From Aulostomus chinensis (Eukaryota; Chordata; Actinopteri; Syngnathiformes; Aulostomidae): a stretch of 64,000 bases of DNA. Below are positions 26,241 through 37,966 of this stretch, in pieces. Every line of letters begins with the position of its first letter. Position 1 is the stretch's first letter. Both the position numbers and the translations under genes were made by a program. The notes under the pieces are model-generated. The model was not told where the DNA came from. It saw only the letters and a list, made by a program, of their open reading frames with translations, and ran no database searches. The stretch covers positions 13,246,501-13,310,500 of the forward strand of contig JBBMOA010000018.1 in NCBI GenBank assembly GCA_037954235.1, given 5' to 3'.

Positions 26241-26475
26241 CGGTCTCTGGAGCAGCACCTACTTGGTCAGATTCACACTCGCGGATGCAGGTGCTCATGG
26301 CATCCACCCACAGGTTGGGGTTCAGATCGTTCGGGCACAGACCTGCGTGGGAATACACCACCTTGGCCACAGACATGGGCATTGCCCTCACACGGCAACT
26401 GTCCATATAAAGGAGTATAGTGTAAAAATGTCCCAGAAGAAACCAGATCCATCGGGGAAACAGCATCCACCACAT
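23594..26475 (-). CDS. wfikkn2: WFIKKN2 (GASP-1-like) secreted multi-domain protein, 3 coding exons
   Basis: Coding exons are 26475-26263, 25270-24954 and 24794-23594, joined in frame with GT..AG introns to give 576 residues, the length I recall for human WFIKKN2. The start ATG has G at -3 and is followed by a hydrophobic signal segment (about residues 10-25). Domains in order: WAP with eight cysteines (C47-C89), follistatin/Kazal (about 105-176), Ig with C232/C288 and DAGIYTC, Kunitz 1 (C329-C379), Kunitz 2 (C387-C437), and NTR with six cysteines (C445-C566). Kunitz 2 has Lys397 at the P1 position, which suits a trypsin-like target; Kunitz 1 has Gly339 there. The family is secreted and binds myostatin and GDF11, blocking receptor access. 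The paralogue WFIKKN1 is less likely, because the sequence resembles WFIKKN2 throughout and the LUC7L3/ANKRD40 neighbours match the human WFIKKN2 locus. Whether it is a teleost a or b duplicate cannot be told from this window. Confidence 0.95.
25535..26240. repeat. GATA/GACA (Bkm-like) tetranucleotide array inside WFIKKN2 intron 1
   Basis: About 706 bp of GATA units with scattered GACA units, and a few breaks such as TGATAGA near 25550 and 25705. It fills roughly 70% of the 992-bp intron (25271-26262) and ends 22 nt from the exon 1 splice donor. Read on the minus strand it gives long artefact frames of Leu-Ser-Ile-Tyr repeats, which are not a protein. GATA/GACA arrays are the Bkm type known from snake and fish genomes, often enriched on sex chromosomes. 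Confidence 0.97.
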
Positions 26476-28392
26476 GTCGCGCGTAACAGAGCGGAGACAA
26501 AAAATCTGGATGAAATAAATCCAACGAGAGTTGAGTGTCTTTATCGCGCTTTTTAAACTTCCGCAAAGATCTCAAAACTTCCGCGTTATTAAGTTTCTAA
26601 CCACTTAACCACTTATGCCGATGCGGCATAAAAAAAAGTAGCGAGAATGGCAGCGTGCTGGAGCGGTCACGGTGCTGGGAGCTCTCGCTGCACGTTTACT
26701 AGTAGCTGGAAGATTATGGCTGCGGTGCGCAAACCCACTACAGATCGAACTACATCAATTACAGTGACCTGTCTGGAGGGACAGCAGATCCCAGCTGAGT
26801 TACAGTTATGATCAACTTAATTAAAGAAGTTTGCGGACGCGGTTGCACAAAGGACTGGCGAGACACCTGTGCGTAACGCGCCGGCCGCCTTAACCCTTCG
26901 CTTGCATAGTGGCTGCAGAGGAACAGGGGAGGATATTCAACAATAATCTGAACAGGTTTAGCGATACAAACTTCATATAAAGTTAAATAAACCATCACAA
27001 CATGGTGTTATGACGCATACTACCGCGGAGGAAGTTATGTAGTGTTAAGAATGTTACAAAACGTAGTTATTTACTGTCATTTTACATTTCTGTCTGTCGC
27101 GTTGTGTAGATTGAAAAAAGATCATTTTGACAGCTTTTGAAACTGTGATATGAGTCGCAAATAAGAGGGAATGTTCGTTTTTACATTATTAGTCTCTTGT
27201 CACTCAAATAAAATTATATTTTGGGGGGATATTTTTCTGAAGTCTGTAGAAGGTTATATGTAGACGGCACATCTCTGCTGCGTCACAGTATTCATTCTTG
27301 AACGTATTTCATTGATATATCGCCTTGTTTCTATTTGAAAATTAGAGGATATTGTTATTTGGATTGAATTTCAATCGATTTCTTTGGAGATAAATATAAC
27401 TATTCGCCAGCTTTATTCTTGAGTTGATCAAATGTGTGACACAATCCTGAAACGCTCTAAATGCTGTGAGTCTCTTTCATCTGAAGGTTAAAATCTTTCA
27501 GATGATGGCAGCAAACTCTGTCGAGCTCTGTCTAGTCACGTCTGGTCTCTAAAAATGAAGGCTAGTCAAGTGGAATTTCTAGCTCATGAACTTGACCATC
27601 TTAGAGCAGCTGTGCCGGTGCACCAGATGGGGGCGCCATCAGCCACTTCTGCATTTCGATCTACGATTGTTGACCTGAGGAATTTTAACTATTCCAAAAA
27701 AAAAAAAAAAAAACACTTTATTAATAAAAAGAAAATAGTGAATGTGATTACACGAAATAAAGGACACAGTCTCATCCCTGGTGTGTTTACACGTGTTCGT
27801 CCAGGATAAGATATTGTGGAAACTCAGGGTGGAGTTCTAATTATGTGTAGCAGCCTCTGCAAAATGCAACACTTTATGATGTGCCAACGTGACTCACTAG
27901 CTGAGCAGCCATTTCACTAAATATTATACGCCATTAAATCTTAGAAATGAGAAAACGCCAAACTCTCCAGCTGAAACTTACAATGAAAGTGACTCCAGGC
28001 CCACCAGGACCACACTATCACAATATTGACACGCAGGAAGTCACAAGTAGTACAGACAGCTTGATATCATATGGTAAAAAAAAAACCCCTTTGTTCTCCA
28101 AAAAGACAGTTCCAGGAAGTGTCGCTGGAAATGGGGCTTTAAAACATTTAGGTTGACGGTCTGAACGAGCAGCCTCACATGCACAGCTGAACTGGCTGAT
28201 TTTATAGCTGGTCTACACGTATGTTGAGGAGAACATTTTCATATCCTGTACATGTGAGAGTGTGTGAGCTCTTTGAGTATGGAGTCTGTGCTTCCCCACT
28301 GAGTCCAAAGAGGCCCAGCTAACTCCAGGCCGAACCCTGCAGTCTTGGTCAGGTTTGCCGTCTGTAAGTCCTCTCCGAGCACATGCGCACAC

Positions 28393-28397
28393 GCGCG

Positions 28398-28445
<48 letters not shown>

Positions 28446-28540
28446 CACTCTCACTCTCACAGGTACAATGCATACACATGCGTACAAAAACTATAAAAAT
28501 TAAGACACAGCAATCATTCAGCTGGTGTTACTGAGTATTT

Positions 28541-28576
<36 letters not shown>
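28393..28576. repeat. Two (CA)n microsatellites
   Basis: CA arrays at 28401-28442 and 28542-28576, the first flanked by CACACGCGCGCAC and by CTCACT repeats. Confidence 0.92.
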
Positions 28577-28577
<1 letters not shown>

Positions 28578-29099
28578 TCATGCTCTCGATTTCATTCAAA
28601 GCTGTTTTCTGTGTCTACTCACACTCACCCCCTCAGTCCCTGCACTCCTAACCTTCACCCCTCAAGACCCTGCATTCCCAGCATAGCCGCCACTGAGGCT
28701 ACAGGGAATGTCACATATTGAAAAAAGCCACACGGAGCACCCCACGCCGAGCGCTCCGACTCTGCCTTCGGCACATATATTGTCTGCAAAACAGCCCTTG
28801 ACTTTGACCTTCTCAGTGCACCCTCGGCATCTCTCTGAACTCAGTCCATAACAAAGTTGTAACTCATGTGATATCAAAAACAAGGAAGAGGTGCGCAGTT
28901 TTTGTTCTTCGTCCTGCAACTGTGCAAACATTTGTGACTCTTCTGCAACTCACGCAATGTCTGTGTCCGGAAATGTGCCTTTAAAATGTTGACAGCTGAA
29001 GAAGTGCTTCAAGAAGTGCAAAGAGAAAAGAAGAAAAGAAGATTCGGGCACAAAATTCACAGAAAATAAAATCAAAATTGGCTTGAACAGTAGTTTAAA

Positions 29100-29205
29100 T
29101 AAGGGGTCCCCAATTTTCTCCCCTTGGGGCTGGTGGCCCCTAGAGCTGGGATCGGCTCCGGCTTGTTCAGGGTAAGTGGTACAGATAGTGGATGGAAGTT
29201 GGTGT
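29100..29205 (+). repeat. Degenerate SINE-tail fragment
   Basis: The stretch contains GGGATCGGCTCCGGC, then GTTCAGGGTAAGTGGTACAG and TAGTGGATGGA. It aligns by eye with the 3' part of the SINE at 5205-5276 (GGGATAGGCTCC ... AATAAGCGG ... GATGGATGG). The head is missing. An old truncated copy is the likely explanation. Confidence 0.45.
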
Positions 29206-29792
29206 AGATCGTCAAAAGATATCTAAAGGTTGTTTTCTGGTCTTTGTGCAAGTAAAGGGAACGGTTAGCCCAAGCCTTCTATTGAACAGACTTCCCAGCA
29301 AAGAGCAGAGATGGTGTCATGCATTCATGTGTTTTTCTAAATTAGAAGCTCCATGTACTGGTTTTGTGAATTATGCCTGTTAATGATAGGGTAAGAAATT
29401 AAACCAAGGGCCATAGTCCAAGCACATCGACCGGTGCCTGTGAGTGACGTCGCCCTCTGCCTACATTTGTAAAATGCTCTTAAGGGAACTTGACCATGCA
29501 GGTACATGGTACACGCCCATGACGGAGGCCTGGGAAGGTGGAGCTGGTTTAAAACAATGAAGGTGTTATGATTGTTCATACTAAGCTCATTACGTGTGTC
29601 TCACTCCAGAACAAAGGAGAGAGACACGTCCAGCCACAGCGGGGCCCTAAGCTGATCCCTCAGCCCTCGTCTAGACACACAACACAACATACTGGCAGAC
29701 AGACATTTCAGACATTCATGTGCAGATTCATGGGTGTCCAGTGAGATGTACCCTGGTAACCATACATCCTGTTGTCTTTATCTGGAGACTTG

Positions 29793-29818
29793 GACACACA
29801 CACACACACACACACACA
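29793..29818. repeat. (CA)n microsatellite
   Basis: About 13 CA units. Confidence 0.9.
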
Positions 29819-32103
29819 TTTTATCAACTCCATTCTGCTCAGATTATGCAACATTGTTCTCCAGGTTGAAATGTCAGAACATCCACATCTCTCCGCAGGA
29901 ACCGATATATTCATTTCATTGAAGAGGTTAAGGATTCACATACATGTCAGTATGAACAAGGTGTTTATATTCCTGAAAAGGAACATGAAATGTCTCCAAC
30001 ACACTGCATTTATGACCGCCCCTGCAGAGAGGGCTCTAATTTCCTTTAATCTCTAACTCAGAACCTCACTCTGATCTGACTTTAATCTCTGACACAAGAT
30101 GATGTCAAATAGCATCGGAGCAATCCAAGCAGGTACGTACGTCTCTCATCAAATGTTTATCCTCCTGACGTCAAAATGGGTGTGAGCATTTCTGGTGCTT
30201 TAGAGAAATGTTGTTCCAAGATTGAAGGGTCTGGGTATAATGGTCCTGGGTCTGAAATGATTACAGTCATGCAAAATTGGACATGCGACACGAGGTAATG
30301 CGACACGTACATGTAGCTGAGCCAGACGCATCACCAGAGCGGCAGGTGAGTGGATTGTGATCGATAGATTTCCCGAGACAGCTCTGATGCTCTGTGACAT
30401 CACCTGGGTCCGATTAAATCCCCCAGATCAAAGTCGAATATTTAAGCGAGAACCGTCAGCTCAAAGTGAGTATTTGAGATCAAAGTCAAAGAGGTTTTTG
30501 ATGTCGAGAGCCACGGCCCCTTGAACAATGAGCACTACTTTCTTACATTTACTGCTGTAGAAATGCACACGTGCATTGGTTTATTTGCACTGTTCCACAC
30601 TGTGGTAGGTCCATTTGGACTGTTCTGTTCAACAGAAAAGAAGAAGACAGGGATTCAAATGTGTTCTTAGTGGTTTGGACGGGTATAGAACTCTATACTA
30701 GTATCCATTCAACCCACTACAACAGTGGTAATTAAGTTTTGTATTCATTCTTTAGAAAACCTGGTGTAGGAAGGCCACTGTTCTATTTAACAAGGTTGTT
30801 GTCTTTGAGAGATGACAAATTACTCACCAAATGATGATCATCCATCCAATACATGTGACATCACTCTACATGTTCCAGTACTAAAAGACTAGATCAGCTT
30901 ACTATTCAGAAACTTGGGTGATGGCGCATCTCCTTGTAGACAAAGGAATAAGTGAATTTCAGTGTAAAGATTTGACAGGTTTAGAAAGATATTATTGCAT
31001 GATCTTAATTTATTAGGATTCTCATTTTATCAGAGTGACACGCACTCTGGCACAACATGTGCAACTCTTGTGCTCCCTCTAGTGGCTGGAAAGATGGCTC
31101 AATGCACGTTCATACAGAAAATAACCTGCAACAGAATCTGTGCCGTATAAGAAATAGTCCTTTCTTCAAACTAAAAAAGTATGTCATGGACTAAATTGGT
31201 CAGGTGGACCTACTTTATAGACACAAATCCAGTTAGGGTGAAAAAGAGGGATGAGATCGAGTAGTTCACCATGCTTTATCAAAGAACAGATACAGGTCTC
31301 CAGAACAAAAGGAAAAAACAAAAACAAAACACAACTTGAACAGTGCCTAAGATTATTTCTACAAGTACACAGGATGTTCTGTATATAAAAATATCAGACT
31401 CTGGATGCATAGGTTAAGTCAAACTGTTTTCTGCTTTTTCTAGAACAACAAGCAATCCTGTGAATACAATGTTAGTCACCTCCTTTCCACTGAAAAACCC
31501 ATATCAGACTTTCTGATCTCACTCACCCAGGGCAGAAAACCGGGGTGGGGTGGGGTGGGGGGTGGGGGTGTTTTCTCCCATAGTCCCACTCACTAACCCA
31601 ATCTGCCTGCACACATCATTTAATAAAGCATTTAACATCGTTGGGAACATAAAATAAGCACTCTTGGTCATCCTGTCTTGTCACAGCCAGTGTCCTTGAA
31701 ACACATTCTTGAACCCACATTGCACTTGCCTTCAACATCAGTGTCCCACTGTCCAACTTTAACCTCCACAATGGTAGACTTTTTGACACCAACACAACAG
31801 GCCTACCTGGTTTAAAAAAAAAAAACTATACAAATTAACAAATTAATAAAAAATATATCATAAAACATACAAATACAGTAAGAGCCTCAGGTATACATTT
31901 GAACAGTAAACAGTTACCACAGGTAAGAAACCTTTTTGATTGTAGGAAACGTGTAGTGTCAGTCTACAGCGCCACCGACGTTGATAGAACCCCAGCTTGA
32001 GTCAAAGGAAAGTAATGTGTGAATGAAAGCAGCAGTGACGTAAGCACATAAGGTAACATGGCTCCTGACTTGTCACAACGTTCTGTAATTCTGATGAGAA
32101 CTA

Positions 32104-32998
32104 TTTATTTAGCCATTAGTGTAACGAGTCATCTCTTCATTATGGTTTTCAGTTAAATCAGACTTCAAAGGGCCAGATTTACTAAACAGCGCCGAATTCT
32201 GTGGATAAGCTAACAATGCGCGATATTTATAATTTTTTTTCTTATAAATACATACGCGATGAGGTCAAAATTATCTGTCCATGTCCATTTAGTAAAACAT
32301 TAATGAAAGTGTAATGCAGATCTGGCCCTTTAAAGTGTCTTCTGATAAAGCTACCACATAGAAAACTAATGGTTAGAATTCGACTGGACACTCAAACTGA
32401 TGTCCAATACATCAAACGACCATCTGGATAGAGAACCCTATCAGGGTGGACATTTGGAAAAAGGTCAGGAAAGTCTTCAAGTGTCATGAACGCACAAACG
32501 TCCCTTTTTCCTTAACAAAACTAACACTTTCTGAAGTGAACTCTCATAAACGTTCTCTGCTGTAAGTATCTCTGCTGGCTCAATTAGTTTTTGGTTTTAA
32601 TCAAAGCTAAACAGAAAAAAAAACAAAACAAAACAGCAAATGTTTACTCAACAGAAGGCGCGTCTTATATGATAAGTTAGGTGGGAGCCTCAAACACAAC
32701 CTTTACTGGGACTCCAGTGTTGTTACTCCAAAGCGCGACGTGTTAACCTGCGTTATTAGTAATAATTGACACAGCTCAGAACTACAAAAGAAATACTTCA
32801 CAGTTGACAGTTTAAATGTGACTGAACCAAGTAACGTACTGCCAAGCAGGAGTGATGATGATGTACTGTAGAAGAAGAAGGGAAAAAAAAGGTCCGGCTT
32901 CAAACAGCAAAAATTGTGTCACACAGAAATATTAAAAGAATTGTTTCCACAGTGTCCATGTAGGTAAATCATTACACCTACTCAAATGTGTACGTGTT

Positions 32999-33044
<46 letters not shown>

Positions 33045-33749
33045 TGTCGGCTGCAATTAAAGGAACCAACGATACCTCAACCTTAATGATTTAGGCAAGT
33101 AATGGATACCCCTCTGCCAGAAAGACACTAAGGTTTATGCCTACAGCATGTATGAAGGTCTGTATCTCAGCTGGAATATACCACGCCACTCTGTAGGTCA
33201 GTTTGCTAACATAGTTGCATGTCTACTGTGCAGCAACTGGCCCTGATCTCTGCTCTAATGAACTTATCAGTAAGCATTACATGAATCCCTCCCGTTGTTC
33301 TCTGCGCTCGGTCTAATCAGACCGTGGTCCACAGCTAGTGTAGGGGTGTGTCTATATAAGGCTATTGTAGAAACCCATTCAAGTCCAGTCCATAACGGAA
33401 GACAAACCAATGTCCCGACCCCCCCTGTTGTCCCACCGGAGCCTTGGCACAAAGTGCAGTGGGCGGAGATAAAGATAGGAGAGAGGGGCCCAAATACTTT
33501 CTCACATAATCCAGGACACCATGCATCAGTAATCTCTTAGAACTAGTTGGGTACACTAAAGCGGCAGGAGGGCCAGAGGAGGACAATAGCTGCAGAACTT
33601 GAAAAAACAAATCCTGGTTAGGAAATTGGCAAAACACCAAAGCTGAACAAAGCTTGACAAGGGACCTGGGCAGGCAACTATTAATGGCTGCTTGAGGGTA
33701 GCAACAGAAGCCCATTGTAAGCAGGGAGACCTCGGGCTCTGTGGCAGCT
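32104..33749 (-). other. Probable ANKRD40 3' UTR
   Basis: The region follows the ANKRD40 stop codon and has no supported coding frame. Reverse-strand polyadenylation hexamers are ATTAAA at 32596-32601 and AATAAA at 32104-32109, so the UTR may be about 1.15 or 1.65 kb. It includes a (GT)n run at 33003-33041. Inferred from hexamers only. Confidence 0.35.
33003..33041. repeat. (GT)n microsatellite
   Basis: About 19 GT units, inside the likely ANKRD40 3' UTR. Confidence 0.93.
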
Positions 33750-36700
33750 CTAGTAGGTGAGGCGGGACGCCTTCATGTTGTAGCAGGGTCTGTCTGTTAG
33801 GCCCCCTGTCCCAGAGAAAAGGGATAGACCCTCCGCCTTCTCCAACACCACCTCCAGCTCCTGAAAGTCCTGCAGCCGAGCCACATCTTTGTCCTAGACA
33901 CGAAAGGGAAATCACATTAAATCATAAATGGTTTCCACTACTGATCAATTATTTAATGTTACAGCGTGAAGTGTGAGAATTTATTTCTCATCCACCACAA
34001 GGACGTCTCTCTGTACCTCACTAGCGCGCACAGTGCACTGTGTGAGGTTGATAAGTGACAGAGGGATTAGTGGATTCATTACTATTACTGTTGAGTGTAA
34101 AACCAATCCAACTGACAAGCCAAGCGTAGACGGGGAGATCAAAAATAATAGTTTTACAGTCATTTTCAACCCAACCACACAAAAGACTTGTACTTTATCA
34201 GATCTGGTGTGTAATGAGGCAGGGACGGGCGGGGGAACGCGAGTCAAAAACCACCTACAGACGTTAGGCAACATCCACCCTAATTAGGTTTCATTTAATA
34301 ATAAGAATTTTAACTACCAAACATTTGAAAGCTCTCCTGCAGCCTGTGTCCGTTCGCGTCGCTGTGTTGTGTGGACTCTGGAGGTGCAAAACAGCAGCAC
34401 TATGATGAGAGTTGGCGCATCATGCGACTCCACGCAGTGATGTTATCTCCACCTTGTATTCACTTACCTGAGTGGTAGGGGGTGGGAAGGGGGGGGGGGG
34501 GGGGGACTCTGAAAAAAACACTAACAATTGTGGACAATCCCGGCAATTTTTCCTGTCATCTTCCGACAATTCTGCGGGGTTGTCACATCTAAACATGGGA
34601 GCCCCGAGTGAAGCATCGCTATCTTCTACCAAAAACACACCGCAGCACAATGTTTGGTTTTTGTGTTTTCCTCTCTTTTGAGCATGTGAGCTCTCGTCCC
34701 ATCGCCACAGCTTCCTCCAGCCAATGACAAAAAGCTGAAAAAGCTGGACGAATGTGCTTTACTACCAGGCTATCTTTCTGTCCCTTGGACCTTCATGCGC
34801 TCTTTTAGCAGCAGTTCCATTGTTATCGGCAGGAGCAGATAAATCTCCCGTCTCAAATTTACTCCTCAGCTTTCACTGCAACTGACTAACCCTGACCTTC
34901 ACGCGCATGTCCTGAGAACAGGACCGGTCATGCAGTGTTTCTAAAAACGTGAAATCATCATGACATTGTACTCAGACTCGTGCAGACGGTGATCATCTTA
35001 GTTCAAATTGAACCTCATTAGCGTGGATGTAGTCTGAGACGGCTGTGTCATGTTTATTGAATTAAACTGGAGAGAGAAAAATATTCTGTTCTATTTGTGT
35101 TAATTAACAACCATTACGGAAAGACAGAAACAAACTGGAGTCCAGAAACTTCCTTCAAAAGGGGGATTTGTTACGATGGATCGAGGATGAGGGGATGAGG
35201 CACAGCCATATTTCATACCTTTCTTAACATGGTGTTTGGCAGCTTGCGGATCTTCTCCACGTGCTCTGCGCTGATGTCTAATTCACGGCAGCAAACCCTC
35301 AGGAGGGAACGGTAGGTGAGCTCCTGGCGGTCCAGCTCCACCTCAATGAAGTCGTTCTCCCGCGCATTTGGGTTCTGAATACGCACCTTTAACACCAACT
35401 CTACACAAACAGACCATCGTGATACTTTATTATCATTCACAGCAACAATAATGTGTTTCTTCAAGATGGATATTGACCTAAGGAGAGTCACTCTCTTAAT
35501 GACACGTTTGTAATTCAGCACTGACATACAATCAGCACGTACGAGGCAGTTAAGTGTTAAGTCAGCCACAGTGACATGCTAGAGTCTGTCGGTTGCCTGG
35601 CAACTTAGTGGGGGTTTAACACCAGCAGCAGGTCACTGCCTCTAGCCAACTAATAGCCAAACCACCCAACTCCTAACACTAGAAATATCTGTGGACAAAT
35701 AACGCAAACATGTTAATAACAGACTGACGTGGAGGGGCTGGAGAGCACATTCTTTTTTTTTCTTCTTTTGCCTTTTTGCGGGGACAGGTTAGCTACTTCC
35801 AGATTTTATACTAAGATAAACTAACCATCTCTATCTTTAACATAATGAATGAGTGGTATTTCTGTACTATTAAAAAAAAAATTGTGAAAGCGTACTTATA
35901 ACACACAAAAAAAAAATCCTTTTAAGTACTTTTCCATGCCTGAATGCAGTAGGAGACATTTTTCATCAAGGTTCCTGTCAGACTGGCATCAAATAATACC
36001 AACTGTTGCTGCAGGACAGATTCATCTTAAATTATGATTGTGCGATATTTAATGTACTTTCCACAACCAAAAATCAATGTGCTCTAAAGTTTCTATACAA
36101 AATAAATGGTATTCTGTCACATTTCCAGTGTTGGGGTCAGTATGTGTGCATTGACGGTTCAACGCAAATAATTTCCTCACCTTGTACGTTGACGGGGAAG
36201 GTGCTAGTGAAGAAGAATGGCTGGAAAGCTGGCAATTGTCCACCATTCTGTCCATAGGTAAGCTGCTGCGGGACAGACTGCTGCCTGCTCATAGTTGGGT
36301 TAGCATTGGCCACCGGGGCCTGCACCTGACTGGTGGTGCTGCAGGCCAAGCTTGGGCTGGGTGAGGCCAACGGAGGAGAGCACATGGTGCCATTGTGTGC
36401 CACTGTATGGGGGTAGTCTGCATGGTTGATGAGATGAGGCTCCACTGACAGGTCCATGGGTACTGTGCAGTTAACAACCGAGTGATTGTGGGACGTTGCC
36501 GAGCTAATGCCGTTTTGCTCAGCCACAGGAATGAATTCCCCAGCCTGGGCTTGGCTGTGAGGGATGGGGCTTGCAGAGGCAGAGGGGTCATCAGAGACTA
36601 AGCTCTGGGACTTTGGAGGCTCCTGGGTTGGAGAAAGGGAGGGTGAATTGCTGTCTGTGCTCTCAGTGTGTTCTCCAGAACCATTATGTGCAAGGTGCTG

Positions 36701-37966
36701 GGCCAGGAGGAGCTCTGTCTTGTTATCCATCTTGGAGTACATGAAGGGTGGGTTAGCCAAGTAGTTGGGGATGATTGGCAACTCGGGCTCCTTGACTTCA
36801 GGCACTTCCTCCACCTCAACTACAGGAAAAACACCATTACAAAAAAATTAAATACTGCTTTAAAAGTCAAAGGGTGAAAATCTGACAACTTTGTCTATAT
36901 ATAAAAACACTGTATAAATGACAACATCCATGGCTAAAGATGCACATTACACATTTATCTATCTCACTCACAGTACACATGACAGATATTACACCATAAT
37001 AAGTTCATGCAGTAACAGGACCAACTGGTAGCTTACCTCCTAACAGTCGTTTGATCTCTGGTTTGGACGTGAGCTGTGAGGCCAACTCATCCTTAGCCGT
37101 GAGGATTTCTTTGTCTGCTCCGCAACTGAGTAAGTAGGACACTATGTGCTTATGGTTCCTCTTGCACGCCCAGTGCAGACATGTCCTGGTGAGATTATTG
37201 ACTTATGACTTCAGGTGATCAAGGTGGTCCATAATGAAGACCACTTGAGAGTTACATTTACAAGGAGCCATGTGTAATTGCATTTCTAGTGTAGCAAACT
37301 AGGAAAGATGATGAAGAGGTACTAGCACTCAGTCACTGACTTTTATTGTCGGATGTACCTAACTTTGAGTTAACTGTGAGTTAAATAATCTTTATCTATT
37401 TCTCACATGAACAAACAAGAAAGTCTCAAGTTATGTTGCAGCAATTTTGGGGAGGTGCTTATACACAGAAATATACGTTTCATAAGGATTTAATACTGTA
37501 ATGTCACCTTTAATTAATGTCACCGATAGCATGAGAATACAGCTGTTTAATTTTCTTTTTTTCAGGATTGGAGCAGCAACAGTTCAGTCCTTCTGATGTG
37601 CGCTTTATACTTCAAACCATCCCAAACTTCAACTGAGTGTTCAGATAAGCTAAATCAAATATGGCATCTCAGGCCGATTAACAAGCCTCGCTTTGCCTAA
37701 TAGGATAACAGTGAGCAATTTTAATCCCTTTAACATAGCAGTTGGCTGTTTTTCCAACAAGTGTCAATGTATGAAAACCTGTACAGCAATTTAAATTTAA
37801 ACAGACCATTATTTTTCGTACAAACTACTTACCATCCATTTATTTCATTTTGTGAATTGACGTTTACGCCACTCTCCACCAATGTCCGCACTTCGTCTAT
37901 ATCCCCGATGGCAGACGCCTCTCTCAGTCGCTCTTGTAGTTCTTTATCCAACGAAATCGTGGACAT
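33750..37966 (-). CDS. ankrd40: ANKRD40, ankyrin repeat domain protein 40, 5 coding exons
   Basis: Coding exons are 37966-37833, 37185-37037, 36819-36181, 35400-35219 and 33893-33750. They join in frame with GT..AG introns to give 415 residues (human is about 368 as I recall). The ATG has A at -3. Residues about 10-90 form ankyrin repeats, with ESGVNVNSQNEINGW followed by TCLHWACKRNH and LLSCGADKEIL. The middle exon is Ser/Pro/Asn-rich and low in complexity, opening with PELPIIPNYLANPPF and closing with AFQPFFFT. The C-terminal part holds the conserved block RENDFIEVELDRQELTY and VEKIRKLPNTMLRK, and the protein ends RPCYNMKASRLTY, close to the human ending RPCYNRRASKLTY. The molecular role of ANKRD40 is not well defined; ankyrin repeats suggest protein binding. 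The extra length against human lies mostly in the disordered exon 3. It is transcribed divergently from LUC7L3. Confidence 0.94.

Larger units (their letters stand above)
26476..32103. other. Intergenic region between WFIKKN2 and ANKRD40, including WFIKKN2 promoter
   Basis: The WFIKKN2 promoter and 5' UTR must lie in the first few hundred bases above 26475; no clear TATA box was seen. The remainder has CA arrays, an old SINE tail (29100) and a G-rich quadruplex-type tract (31542-31569). Two insulator-like motifs are also present (27621-27640 and 31071-31090). No gene is supported. Confidence 0.6.

Noticed and set aside
25254..26475. Two open frames of more than 330 codons made of Leu-Ser-Ile-Tyr repeats on the minus strand
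   Set aside because: They are translations of the GATA array in WFIKKN2 intron 1; only residues 1-71 of the frame starting at 26475 are real exon 1.
33362..33915. Minus-strand frames of 117 and 119 codons near the ANKRD40 3' end
   Set aside because: They are in other frames over the last ANKRD40 exon and its 3' UTR; the spliced frame ending LTY matches the family.
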